Shown here piece by piece: positions 48,741 to 64,000 of a DNA stretch of 64,000 nucleotides. Source of the DNA: Azospirillaceae bacterium (GTDB lineage: Bacteria; Pseudomonadota; Alphaproteobacteria; Azospirillales; Azospirillaceae); assembly GCA_028283825.1 (NCBI GenBank), contig JAPWJW010000003.1, positions 1,077,501 through 1,141,500 of the forward strand, read 5' to 3'. The notes beneath the pieces are model-generated. The model did not search any database, was not told the origin of the DNA, and saw only the letters and a list, made by a program, of their open reading frames with translations. A program made the translations under genes and the position numbers. The stretch's first letter is position 1. Each line of letters begins with the position of its first letter.

Positions 48741-48768
48741 GGCGCGCTTGCGCCGGCGCAAGCGCGCC
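48741..48768. promoter_or_regulatory. 28-bp perfect palindrome between azoR and its LysR regulator
   Basis: GGCGCGCTTGCGCC is followed immediately by its reverse complement, inside the 202-bp divergent intergenic region. It could be an operator or form a cruciform; LysR boxes (T-N11-A) are not evident in it. Confidence 0.5.
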
Positions 48769-48863
48769 ACGGGTTGCGCGGGCCATGACCCGCGACTTAT
48801 CTTTGCCTGCCCGCAAGCGGCTATTGAAATTGGCCCAATGGGTTTGCGAAAGGGCAAGACATC

Positions 48864-49751
48864 ATGGATTGGAACGACTTCCGCCTGATGCTGGCGATCA
48901 GCCGCGCGGGGTCGCTGACGGGTGCTGCCAAAGCGCTGGGCCATGATCATTCCACCATCTTCCGGCGGCTGAACGCGCTGGAGGCGCGGTTTCAGGTTCA
49001 GTTGTTCGAACGGAACGCCGGCGCCTATCGTGTCACCGACGCCGGCGAACGCATGCTTCTGGCGGCCGAACGCATGGAGGAGGAGGCGCTGGCCCTGGAC
49101 CGGGAGATCACCGGCCGGGATACCCGCCTATCGGGAAACCTCAAGATCACCTGCTCCGAAAGCCTGGCCTACCGGCTATTGAACGACCTGCTGGTGGAGT
49201 TCCGGGCAAGGCACGACGGGATCTCCATCGAACTGCTGGTCGACAACCGGCAACTGGACCTGCTGCGCCGCGAGGCGGACATCGCCATTCGCGCGACGCG
49301 GCCGGTAGAGGGGGACCTGTTCGGCCGGCAGATCGCGGAATCCGCCTGGGCGCTGTACGCCGCCCCGAAATACCTGGCTGGCCGGCCGGAGCCGGTGGCG
49401 CCGACCTTCGCGGGGCATAGTTTCATCGGCTGGGATACGGCCGCGACCGCCGCGGCCGCGACCTGGCTCACCCGGACGGTAGCCGGCGACGCGATCGTCT
49501 ACCGATCAAGCAGCCTGATCAATCAGATGATGGCGGTGAAAGCCGGCATCGGCATGGCGCTGCTGCCTTGCTATCTCGGGGACCAGGAACCGGACCTGGT
49601 CAGTGTATCCGGCCCGGAGGTGACACTGACCCGTGAACTCTGGCTGATCACCCACCGCGACCTTCGGAACACGGCGCGGGTGCGCGCCTTCTTCGATGTC
49701 GTCGGCCACGGCCTGATGGCGCGCCGGGAACTGATCGAAGGCCGGCGCTGA
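48864..49751 (+). CDS. LysR family transcriptional regulator
   Basis: The protein has 295 residues. The N-terminal winged helix MDWNDFRLMLAISRAGSLTGAAKALGHDHSTIFRRLNALEARFQVQLFER is typical of LysR proteins. The effector domain is of the periplasmic-binding type (LKITCSESLAYRLLNDLL, LLRREADIAIRATRP, GIGMALLPCYLGDQEPDL). The divergent position next to azoR suggests it regulates that gene in response to quinone-like or electrophilic inducers. This is inferred from gene order only. Confidence 0.9.
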   Translation: MDWNDFRLMLAISRAGSLTGAAKALGHDHSTIFRRLNALEARFQVQLFERNAGAYRVTDAGERMLLAAERMEEEALALDREITGRDTRLSGNLKITCSESLAYRLLNDLLVEFRARHDGISIELLVDNRQLDLLRREADIAIRATRPVEGDLFGRQIAESAWALYAAPKYLAGRPEPVAPTFAGHSFIGWDTAATAAAATWLTRTVAGDAIVYRSSSLINQMMAVKAGIGMALLPCYLGDQEPDLVSVSGPEVTLTRELWLITHRDLRNTARVRAFFDVVGHGLMARRELIEGRR

Positions 49752-49812
49752 CAACGCCGTTCGCCCTTCAAAAGCGGTTCCGCTTTGCCGCCGGCGGCAT
49801 TAGCGTGAGCCC

Positions 49813-50592
49813 ATGTTGTGGGAATGGATCGCCAGCTGCCTGACCGACTGCACCCCAGCCGCGCGCAGGCTGGGTTATCACCGTGAGCCCGCCGCCATCC
49901 AGGCCCGCGCCCGCCGCTGCCGCGACGCCTGGGCACCCCATCTGGCATGCAGCCGTGAAAAGGTGGCCTGGGCCGCCCAGGCGCATGGCAAGGGTGGTAC
50001 GCTGCTGGTGCTGGGCTCCGGCGCCTTGCTGGACCTGCCGGCGCCGCCTGAGTTGCTGACCCATTTCACCAGCGTCATCCTGGCCGACATCGCCCACCCA
50101 CCCACGGCACGCCGCCAGGCACGCCGACATGCGGCGGTGCGCCTGGCACGCGTCGATCTCACCGGCACCGTGGCCGACATCGTCGGTGGCCGGCCCCTGA
50201 AGCCCGGCTGCGATGCCTTCACCGATGGTCCCGCCCCGGATCTGGTGATTTCCCTGAATGTGCTGTCACAGTTGCCCCTCAAGGCCCGCGCCCAGGTGGC
50301 GGCACAGGGGGACGACATCGCGGCCGACACCTTGGCGGCGGACATCGTCGTCGCCCATCTCGACCACCTGGCGCGCCTCAACGCCCCTTGCCTGATTCTG
50401 ACCGATGTGGAGCGGCGCTGGCTGGACGCGGACGGCATCGTGCGGGCGTCGGAAGACCCGCTGTTCGGCCGGACTCTGCCGGGGGAACGCCTGGATAGCT
50501 GGCCCTGGGCCGTGGCTCCATTGGGTGAGATGGCCCAGGGCGGTGCCATGGAAACCACTGTGGCCGCCCACCTGGTGCGGAGCGGCCCCTGA
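49813..50592 (+). CDS. SAM-methyltransferase-like protein of unknown substrate
   Basis: The protein has 259 residues. GGTLLVLGSGALLDLP at about 60-75 looks like a class I methyltransferase motif I. VILADIAHPPTARRQAR follows as motif II, and DLVISLNVLSQLPLKAR resembles the D-x-V-x-x-N-x-L-x-Q-L motif IV of this fold. The N-terminus MLWEWIASCLTDCTPAARRLGYHREPAAI is distinctive. Several alphaproteobacterial proteins look like this, but I know no substrate. It is a single gene, same strand as the LysR regulator with a 61-nt gap. Confidence 0.65.
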   Translation: MLWEWIASCLTDCTPAARRLGYHREPAAIQARARRCRDAWAPHLACSREKVAWAAQAHGKGGTLLVLGSGALLDLPAPPELLTHFTSVILADIAHPPTARRQARRHAAVRLARVDLTGTVADIVGGRPLKPGCDAFTDGPAPDLVISLNVLSQLPLKARAQVAAQGDDIAADTLAADIVVAHLDHLARLNAPCLILTDVERRWLDADGIVRASEDPLFGRTLPGERLDSWPWAVAPLGEMAQGGAMETTVAAHLVRSGP

Positions 50593-50809
50593 GCCGTTCC
50601 TGCCAGGCAGGCGTCGCGAGCCGCGCCCTGGGTCGGAGTTAAGACTATCGTATAGATTGCAAATCCTCTCGGTTAGATCTCATCTTCTGCGGGCATAACG
50701 TCGGAGAATGCAATCCATGGGAGATTGCTCGCTGACCCATGTCCTGTTTTTCGCGCCTATTTCGCGCGGGGGAGAGGTCTCATGAACCCCGATGGCGGAG
50801 ACCCGCACC

Positions 50810-52150
50810 ATGACCTGCGAAGCATTGACCCCCCGTAAGGCAAACAGCCGCCGACGCGGTCTGGGGGGACTGGTGGCCGCCCTGCTGCTGGCCACAGCCC
50901 CCGCCCTGGCGGCCCCGCCCCCGGCCGCCCCCGCGGACCAGCTGGAAGGGGTGGTCATTCTGATGCGGCACAGCGTCCGCTCCTATATGAACGATCCACG
51001 CTGCACCAGCGCCCCGCAGTCGAGCTGTTTGGACAGCTGGTCGAAAGAGCCCTGGCCGCTTTTCAGCGTACCGCCGGGCAACCTCACGGAGCGGGGTTTC
51101 CAGCTGGCGAAGCTGCTGGGCGCCTATTATGGAGAACATTACCGCGCCCTGGGCATGCTCCCGGCGGACAAGTGCAACAGCATCTGGGTGCACGCCAACC
51201 GGACCCAGCGCACGATCAAGACCGGCGAGGCCCTGGCGGCCGGCCTGGCGCCGACCTGCGATATCCATGTCGATACCGTGGCGGAGGGGCAATACGATCC
51301 CCTATTCGATCCCGTGCCGGCCGGGGCCACCCACCTGGACATGAATCTCGCCCTGGCGTCCGTGCAGGGCCGCATCGGCGATGCCAAGCCCTGGACGGCG
51401 GCATGGGCCGCCAATACCGAAGCGCTGCAGACCCTGCTGCTGGACTGCAAGCCCGAACGGTGCAAGACCGAGATCAGGAACGGCGGACCGCTGGCCGGCC
51501 GGCAGTTGCTGACCGAAGTGCCGACGTCCCTGAGCATCGGCACCAGCGCCCCCGTCGACCTGAACAGCCCGGTATCAAGCGGCGCCACCCTGACCGACAG
51601 CCTGCTGATGGCCTATGCCGAGGGCTTTCCGGAATCCAAGCTGGCGGGGGGACGACTGACCCTACCCCTGATGAACCAGGTGGAGGCGTTGAACGAGGCC
51701 AACTGGGACATCCGGCTACGCACCCCCTACATGGCACGGGTGGGTGCCACACCCCTGCTTCAGCGCATCGTGTCCCTGCTGTCCGGCGACGGGGCGCCGT
51801 TCAGCGTGCTGGTCGGCCATGACGGTAACGTCATCCTGCTGGGCGGCCTGCTGCGCATGGACTGGGCCATGACAGGATATCAGCCGGGCGAGGTGCCCCC
51901 GGCGTCCGGCCTGGTGTTCGAACGCTGGCGGCGGGGCAGCGACGGCAAGATCGTCATTCGCGCCCGCTACACGACGCAAAGCCTGCAACAGCTGCGCGAA
52001 GCGAAGGTGCTGACGGAAGAACATCCCCCGCTGGCGTCGCCGGTGTTCATCCCCGGCTGCAGCGAGTCCGGCCTGACAACCATGGACTGCCCGCTGGAGA
52101 CCTTGCACATCGTCGCCTTCGCGGCGACGCACAGCCCCGACGTCCCCTGA
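50810..52150 (+). CDS. Histidine-type acid phosphatase (exported)
   Basis: The protein has 446 residues with a signal peptide (RRRGLGGLVAALLLATAPALAA). VVILMRHSVRSYMND carries the N-terminal catalytic His in an RH-x-x-R context, with Ser replacing the usual Gly of RHGxR. NLTERGFQLAKLLGAYY, WVHANRTQRTIKTGEALAAGL and FSVLVGHDGNVILLGGLL (the second catalytic HD pair) match Agp/AppA-type glucose-1-phosphatase or phytase enzymes. It is probably a periplasmic phosphomonoesterase. The ATG at 50810 has GGAG at 10 nt; an ATG at 50792 is the alternative. Confidence 0.85.
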   Translation: MTCEALTPRKANSRRRGLGGLVAALLLATAPALAAPPPAAPADQLEGVVILMRHSVRSYMNDPRCTSAPQSSCLDSWSKEPWPLFSVPPGNLTERGFQLAKLLGAYYGEHYRALGMLPADKCNSIWVHANRTQRTIKTGEALAAGLAPTCDIHVDTVAEGQYDPLFDPVPAGATHLDMNLALASVQGRIGDAKPWTAAWAANTEALQTLLLDCKPERCKTEIRNGGPLAGRQLLTEVPTSLSIGTSAPVDLNSPVSSGATLTDSLLMAYAEGFPESKLAGGRLTLPLMNQVEALNEANWDIRLRTPYMARVGATPLLQRIVSLLSGDGAPFSVLVGHDGNVILLGGLLRMDWAMTGYQPGEVPPASGLVFERWRRGSDGKIVIRARYTTQSLQQLREAKVLTEEHPPLASPVFIPGCSESGLTTMDCPLETLHIVAFAATHSPDVP

Positions 52151-52162
52151 AGGCTGTATCAT

Positions 52163-52196
52163 GTGAAAAAGGGGGCGGCCAACGGCCACCCCCTTC
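52163..52196 (-). terminator. Terminator of ettA
   Basis: The GGGGGTGGCC / GGCCGCCCCC stem is followed on the minus strand by CTTTTTCA, about 25 nt after the ettA stop. It can also serve the convergent phosphatase gene. Confidence 0.75.
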
Positions 52197-52220
52197 GTCC
52201 TCATCCCAAAACCGGTTCGC

Positions 52221-53897
<1,677 letters not shown>

Positions 53898-54019
53898 GGG
53901 CTGTCTCTTCACAAAGGGTGGGAACGAAGGCAGGGTGCGGACCCAGCCGGCGACGCCTTTTACCCCACCATCCCACCCCCGCGCAACGCGGGTGGCAACG
54001 ACGCGAAAGCCTTAAGGCC

Positions 54020-54475
54020 ATGTTGGACATCTATATCGACGCCGACGCCTGCCCGGTGAAGGAAGAGATCTTCAAGGTGGCGGAACGCTATCAGCTGAAG
54101 GCCTTCCTGGTGGCCAACGGCCCCTTGCGGGTGCCCCCCGGCGGCCTGGTGCAGCTGGTGGTGGTCAGCGACAGTTTCGACGCCGCCGACGACTGGATCG
54201 CCACCCACACCAGTGTGGGCGACATCGTCATCACCGCCGATATCCCCCTGGCCGACCGCTGCCTCAAGGCCGGCAGCCGGGTGATCGGACCCACGGGCCG
54301 CCCCTTCACGCCGCAGTCCATCGGTACCGCCATCGCCACCCGCGCGCTGATGAGCGACCTGCGCGCCATGGGCGTGGTCCAGGGCGGCAACGCCCCCATG
54401 GCCAAGCGCGACAAGTCGCAGTTCCTGCAGGCGCTGGACACCACCATCCACGCCATCAGGAAGACGGGCAAGTAG
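54020..54475 (+). CDS. YaiI/YqxD (UPF0178, DUF188) family protein
   Basis: The protein has 151 residues. LDIYIDADACPVKEEIFKVAERY at the N-terminus and DIVITADIPLADRCLKAG, GPTGRPFTPQSIG and GNAPMAKRDKSQFLQALD are the UPF0178 hallmark blocks. The D-x-D-x-C-P motif and conserved acidic residues suggest a PIN-like nuclease fold, but the function is not established. ATG 54020 is chosen because the conserved start follows directly. It is divergent from ettA. Confidence 0.9.
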   Translation: MLDIYIDADACPVKEEIFKVAERYQLKAFLVANGPLRVPPGGLVQLVVVSDSFDAADDWIATHTSVGDIVITADIPLADRCLKAGSRVIGPTGRPFTPQSIGTAIATRALMSDLRAMGVVQGGNAPMAKRDKSQFLQALDTTIHAIRKTGK

Positions 54476-54588
54476 CGGCAAACATCACGGTGCGGGCACG
54501 CCCCCGCCCCTTTCCCGCCCCAATGCCCCCCGAAGCTTTCCGTTGAGACTGGCGTCGAGTGTCCAGTCCGAATCGATGGAGGCAGGGC

Positions 54589-55305
54589 ATGCAACGACAC
54601 TCATGGCGGAAGACCATCCTGCTGACGGCAGTGGTCATGTCCCTGGGTGCCACGGCCACCCTGGCCAACACCCAGAAGGGTGTCGGCGCGTTCGAGCGCC
54701 GGGACTACAAAACCGCCCTGGCGGAACTGGCGCCGGCGGCGGAAAAGGGCGAGCCGGAGGCTCAGACCTATCTGGGCTGGATGTATGAGAAGGGGCTGGG
54801 GGTGCCGGTGGACTACGCCCGTGCCCAGGCCTGGTACGTCAAGGCGGCCGACAAGGGCCATGCCCACGCGCTGAACAATTTGGGTTCGCTCTATTTCATG
54901 GGCAACGGCGTGCCCAAGAACGCCACCAAGGGCATCAGCCTGTTCCGCCAGGCCGCCAAAAAGGGCGACGGCCAGGCCCAGATGAACCTGGCCATGATCT
55001 ATTACATGGGCCAGGACGCCCCCAAGGACGATACCGAGGCCGCCCGTTGGGCCAAGGAAGCCGCCCGCCGCGGCAACCCCAACGCCCAATCCCTGCTGGC
55101 CCGCCTGTACGACACCGGCGCCGGCCTGCCGCGCAACCCGGTGCTGGCCTATACCCTGGTCCTGCTGTCCGGCGACAACCCGGAAGCCAAGACCCTGCGC
55201 ACCCGCCTGGACGGCGAACTCAGCACCGCGCAGAAGGCGGAGGCACAGACCCTGGCCAGGAACTGGCAACCGGGCCAGCCCCTGCCCACGGCGACGCGGA
55301 CGTGA
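54589..55305 (+). CDS. Exported Sel1-repeat protein
   Basis: The protein has 238 residues. The signal peptide (RKTILLTAVVMSLGATATLA) is followed by about four Sel1/TPR-like repeats, each of the form A-x2-YLGxMYxxGxGVPxDxxxAxxWYxKAA, at roughly residues 55-190 (YLGWMYEKGLGVPVDYARAQAWYVKAA is one). Such alpha-helical solenoids mediate protein interactions in the periplasm. GGAGGCAGG upstream of the ATG fixes the start at 54589. It has no obvious partner gene. Confidence 0.87.
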   Translation: MQRHSWRKTILLTAVVMSLGATATLANTQKGVGAFERRDYKTALAELAPAAEKGEPEAQTYLGWMYEKGLGVPVDYARAQAWYVKAADKGHAHALNNLGSLYFMGNGVPKNATKGISLFRQAAKKGDGQAQMNLAMIYYMGQDAPKDDTEAARWAKEAARRGNPNAQSLLARLYDTGAGLPRNPVLAYTLVLLSGDNPEAKTLRTRLDGELSTAQKAEAQTLARNWQPGQPLPTATRT

Positions 55306-55318
55306 GGAGAGCGACCCT

Positions 55319-55735
55319 TCACACACCGTCCAACTGGATGACGCGTATATCGTCACACCGGATGCCGGCGTCATTGGTCAGAAACGTATCGCAGCCGGTC
55401 GTCAGCGCGGACGCGACGTGAACGGCATCTATCAGCTTTAAACGCTGCTGGGCCCCGAACAGGGCTGCGCGTTCCAGGATTTCCAGTCCAACTGGTATGA
55501 GCTGGAACACGCCGGAACCACCGAATATCTCACGATATGTCTCGACAAGCGCCGCATCTCCACGTTTGTGAGCGCCAAGCAAACATTCGGCGATGGTGAT
55601 TTGGCTCGTCAGGAACTGAGCACCGTCCAATTCTTTTATAAATAAATTAGCGAGCTTTTGCCGAAGGTCCGGCTGGCCTTCGACCTGATAGATAATGATA
55701 TTGGTATCAACATATACTCTGCGACCGGCCGGCAT
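55319..55735 (-). CDS. vapC: PIN-domain ribonuclease toxin (VapC-like)
   Basis: The protein has 138 residues. The acidic PIN catalytic residues are present: Asp10 in VYVDTNIIIY, Glu50 in ITIAEC, Asp103 in LIDAVHVASA and Asp122 in FLTNDAGI. VapC toxins cleave tRNA or rRNA in the cytoplasm when not bound by antitoxin. It starts 5 nt after the stop of the upstream small gene, the usual antitoxin-toxin order. It ends 13 nt from the convergent Sel1 gene. Confidence 0.85.
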   Translation of the reverse strand: MPAGRRVYVDTNIIIYQVEGQPDLRQKLANLFIKELDGAQFLTSQITIAECLLGAHKRGDAALVETYREIFGGSGVFQLIPVGLEILERAALFGAQQRLKLIDAVHVASALTTGCDTFLTNDAGIRCDDIRVIQLDGV

Positions 55736-55740
55736 TATCG

Positions 55741-55992
55741 CTATTCGTCGCCCCGGATTTCACGAATTTCCGCATCGATCTCCGCTTGGCCACGGCCGCC
55801 TGCCGCACCCACGCCCAAGCCAGACAGTGCCAGGAAACGGGCCACACCATCGCTGGCCTGACCAGCGGCCGCGCCAAGGTGAGCATCCGGTTCTTCAATG
55901 ATAATGGTGAACCGCTGCCCAGGCTGAAGGTTATGGGCCCGAGCCACGTCCTGAAAGGTCTGGATGGTCACGTCCCGCACGACATGGCCCAT
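55741..55992 (-). CDS. Probable antitoxin of the VapC-like module
   Basis: The protein has 83 residues. The N-terminal MGHVVRDVTIQTFQDVARAHNLQPGQRFTIIIEE may be the DNA-binding/dimer part, and the C-terminal acidic tail QAEIDAEIREIRGDE would wrap the toxin. The AbrB or RHH type cannot be fixed. Start: a promoter (TTGACG, 18 bp, TAACAT) at 56056-56027 places transcription start after the ATG at 56025, so the ATG at 55992 with GAGGA upstream is preferred. It is coupled with the toxin 5 nt downstream. Confidence 0.72.
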   Translation of the reverse strand: MGHVVRDVTIQTFQDVARAHNLQPGQRFTIIIEEPDAHLGAAAGQASDGVARFLALSGLGVGAAGGRGQAEIDAEIREIRGDE

Positions 55993-56026
55993 GGTCGGTT
56001 CCTCATGAGAGCGGATACTCGCCATG

Positions 56027-56056
56027 ATGTTATGCCCTCCAACGCCGAAACGTCAA
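56027..56056 (-). promoter_or_regulatory. Sigma-70-type promoter of the toxin-antitoxin operon
   Basis: On the minus strand TTGACG is followed after 18 nt by TAACAT. It lies between the group II intron 3' end and the antitoxin gene. Confidence 0.55.
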
Positions 56057-56173
56057 ATTGAAGGCCGCCGGCGACTGCATCACCAATCGGGATAGGGGGC
56101 GATCCTTGAGGACCGCTCCCCTCCCACACCACCCGGCATGCGGGTCCGCACCGGGCGGTTCGAGGAGTTGAGG

Positions 56174-57541
56174 TCAAGAGAGACGGGGCATTCCCAGGGC
56201 GTCCGCCCATTGCAGGGAGAGGACGGCATTGAGGGCCATCCCGCTGTTGCGCCACCAGCGGCGGCTATTGGCCGCCACCTGATGGAGCACCTTGGGTTTG
56301 GCCCCGAGTGCTTTCAGTTCCCTGTAGATGGTCGTGCCCCGTTTCCAATGCTTGAGCTGGATGGCCCGCAGCCGATGGCGCATCCACTTGTCCAGGTCGT
56401 TCCAGACCCGGGGTGTCTGCGCCAGGCGGAAGTAGGCCTTCCATCCCAGAACATAGGAACGCAGGCGCATCACCACCTCCTGCACACTGTTCCCGCCGGA
56501 ACGGCGGGTCAGCTGCCGGATGCGATGCTTGAAGGTCGCCAGCGGCTTGTCGGCAACCCGCCGCTTGATGACGCCACCGGGCGCCACCCAGAAGCCGTAG
56601 CCCAGGAACTTGCGGCCGAACACGCTGGTCACCGCGCTCTTGGTCTCGTTGACCGAGAGACGCAGTCGGCCGTAGAGCCGCCGCAACAGCGCCATCACCC
56701 GCTCACCCGCCTTCCGGCTGCGAACGTAAACGTTCGCATCGTCAGCGTAGCGCACGAAGCGATGACCCCGGCGCTCCAGTTCCCGGTCCACCTCGTCGAG
56801 CAAGACGTTGGCCAGCAGCGGCGACAGCGGGCCGCCCTGCGGCGTCCCCCTCTCCCGTGCCTGGACCACGCCCCCCACCATGATCCCGCTGTCCAGGTAC
56901 GACCGGATCAGCCGGACGATGCCGGCATCCCCAATGCGCTTCCAGAGACGGTCGATCAGGATGTCGTGGTTCACCCGGTCGAAGAACTTCTCCAGGTCCA
57001 CGTCAACCACAACCCGCCGGCCCGACTGGACGTACGACTGTGCCTTCAGCACCGCGTCGTGCGCCCCTCGCCCCGGACGGAAGCCGTAGCTGTACTCGCT
57101 GAAGCTCGGATCAAGGAGCGGCTGCAACACCTGCAGCAGCGCCTGCTGGATCAGGCGATCCGTCACCGTCGGGATGCCGAGTTCACGCTCGCCACCGTCC
57201 GGCTTCGGGATCGCCACCCGTCGTACCGGCCAAGGCCGGTACGTCCCCGACAACACCTGGCTCCGGATCGCGGGCCACACCGTGCGCAGATGGGCCGCCG
57301 TCTGGTCAATGTCCAGACCGTCAACCCCCGCCGCGCCCTTGTTGGACCGCACCCGTCGCCAAGCCCGTTGCAGGTTCTCTCGCGTCAGGGCCGCCAGCAG
57401 CAGCCCTGACCCCGTGTTTTCCATTTCCGGGCGCGGGCGCAAGGCTTCGTCGCTGCCGGGCCCGGGCAAGGCTTCACCTCGCCCCCCTCCCGACCGCCCC
57501 GCTTGCGCGGACATCTGACGCTCTGCCTTCCGCATCGCCAC
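56174..57541 (-). CDS. ltrA: Group II intron reverse transcriptase/maturase
   Basis: The protein has 455 residues. RT domain: NKGAAGVDGLDIDQ, WPVRRVAIPKPDGGERELGIPTVTDRLIQQALLQ, FSEYSYGFRPGRGAHDAV, VVDVDLEKFFDRVNHD, RGTPQGGPLSPLLANVLLDEVD and the catalytic YADD in FVRYADDANVYV. The maturase (X) and group-II-specific C-terminal segment follow (YVLGWKAYFRLAQTPRVWNDLDKWMRHRLR). No HNH endonuclease domain is seen at the C-terminus, so retrohoming would be En-independent. It supports splicing and mobility of the surrounding intron. The start among several N-terminal Met codons is not certain. Confidence 0.93.
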   Translation of the reverse strand: MAMRKAERQMSAQAGRSGGGRGEALPGPGSDEALRPRPEMENTGSGLLLAALTRENLQRAWRRVRSNKGAAGVDGLDIDQTAAHLRTVWPAIRSQVLSGTYRPWPVRRVAIPKPDGGERELGIPTVTDRLIQQALLQVLQPLLDPSFSEYSYGFRPGRGAHDAVLKAQSYVQSGRRVVVDVDLEKFFDRVNHDILIDRLWKRIGDAGIVRLIRSYLDSGIMVGGVVQARERGTPQGGPLSPLLANVLLDEVDRELERRGHRFVRYADDANVYVRSRKAGERVMALLRRLYGRLRLSVNETKSAVTSVFGRKFLGYGFWVAPGGVIKRRVADKPLATFKHRIRQLTRRSGGNSVQEVVMRLRSYVLGWKAYFRLAQTPRVWNDLDKWMRHRLRAIQLKHWKRGTTIYRELKALGAKPKVLHQVAANSRRWWRNSGMALNAVLSLQWADALGMPRLS

Positions 57542-57918
57542 GGTGGATCAACACTCCTCCTCGTTCGGTCCTTCGGCACCAGTTGAACCGGCCCCTACTA
57601 TGACCTCTGCTGACTTCCCGCTCCGGCTCGACACCGTCACCCTTTCAGGCATAAGGCGGGATCTCCCCAGGTAAGAGCGCGCTCCTTCACCACACAACCG
57701 CCGGATCTACGGCGCCGACCCTTGATCACGAGAGCTTCGCGGTTCATGGCCCGCTCGCCCTGCTCGGCACCGCCTTCTATCCGGTTCTTGTTCATCGGCT
57801 CGTGGTTTCGCTCCACGCTTCCTCCCCACGATCAGTCGCCCTCTCGCAGTTGCGTTTCGCTTCGTTCACCGTGATCAGCTTACGGAGGGACTTCCACCCT
57901 CAAGAACGCGCCCATGCT
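57542..57918 (-). other. Intron domains I-III (noncoding, 5' part of the group II intron)
   Basis: About 380 nt of GC-rich sequence between the intron 5' end and the RT start codon. It should fold into domains I to III. No gene is seen. Confidence 0.6.
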
Positions 57919-57930
57919 GGGCGCACCAAG

Positions 57931-57963
57931 AAAAGGGCCGCACCCCGGTTTGGGATGCGGCCC
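57931..57963 (-). terminator. Terminator of rpoBC
   Basis: GGGCCGCATCCC / GGGGTGCGGCCC with a 5-nt loop is followed on the minus strand by TTTTC, 28 nt after the rpoC stop. The intron begins just after its T-tract. Confidence 0.85.
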
Positions 57964-57991
57964 TTCGCTTTACTCAAGCATCCGGTTGGCC

Positions 57992-62275
<4,284 letters not shown>

Positions 62276-62293
62276 CTAAAAAGAACCCGGTGA

Positions 62294-64000
<1,707 letters not shown>

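Larger units (their letters stand above)
56086..57926 (-). mobile_element. Group II intron (about 1.84 kb), apparently complete
   Basis: The 5' end is GTGCGCCCAGCATGGGCG at 57926, the typical GUGCG start. A reverse transcriptase ORF occupies domain IV. Domain V is recognisable at 56125-56161: a 9-bp helix ACCGCCCGG/CCGGGTGGT, a 2-nt bulge, then TGCG-GACC-CGCA. Domain VI and the 3' end, CCTATCCCGAT, end at about 56086. The insertion point is 8 nt past the rpoC terminator hairpin on the same strand. Exact boundaries are read by analogy and could be off by a base or two. Confidence 0.85.

Overview
The window is about 64 kb of a GC-rich alphaproteobacterial chromosome, most likely Rhodospirillales, family Azospirillaceae (Azospirillum/Nitrospirillum-like). 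That placement is inferred from content: a ChpT-type phosphotransferase, DUF1489 and DUF3553 proteins, methionine synthase split into two genes, an ArsR-methyltransferase regulator of the SahR type, a CheA with an extra receiver domain, and alphaproteobacterial intergenic palindromes. No rRNA operon is present to confirm it. Most of the window is ordinary chromosomal backbone, densely coded on both strands.

Layout. 1-7.2 kb: small conserved proteins, an ion channel coupled to a DsbA-like isomerase, a TetR regulator with a thiolase, and the malic enzyme maeB. 7.4-9.7 kb: tRNA-Leu(GAG), lipB, a membrane protein and mscL, followed by three intergenic palindromes. 10-16.6 kb: a minus-strand chemotaxis operon cheA-cheW-cheY-cheB-cheR with ATGA overlaps, and chpT upstream. 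cheW has a 1-nt frameshift near its 3' end. 16.8-21.5 kb: DUF3553 protein, moaA, nadK and an M3 peptidase. 21.8-26.7 kb: two amidohydrolase/deacylase-type enzymes, a large unrecognised gene broken by a G-run frameshift, and creA with an HRDC-like gene. 27-33 kb: ferredoxin, SapC-like protein, leucine dehydrogenase-type enzyme, a peptidoglycan-binding membrane protein, and an HPt protein convergent with an OmpR-type regulator. 33.2-37 kb: putA and a divergent Lrp-type regulator. 37-37.8 kb: a conspicuously AT-rich orphan gene. 39-46 kb: a methionine-cycle locus (metH part 1, metH part 2, metF, sahR) whose two transcription units carry the same inverted repeat, ATAAAGA-N2-TCTTTAT, at their starts. 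46.2-54.5 kb: mlaA, mlaC, azoreductase with LysR regulator, a histidine phosphatase, ettA and a YaiI/YqxD protein. 54.5-58 kb: a Sel1-repeat protein, a VapBC-like module and a complete-looking group II intron placed just past the rpoC terminator. 58-64 kb: rpoC and the 3' part of rpoB, which runs off the right edge.

The most unusual signal is a roughly 110-bp interspersed element present in three full copies (21673-21783 plus, 27392-27500 minus, 32099-32210 plus). The copies keep the same stem-loops while the stem sequences change in a compensatory way. Each copy lies in a convergent intergenic region, with the same end only 5-10 nt from the stop codon of one neighbour. It behaves like a mobile or selected 3'-UTR structure; I do not recognise it as a named family. 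Other notable points are the SahR operator pair, a TetR operator, the two frameshifts, and the intron insertion after the rpoC terminator.
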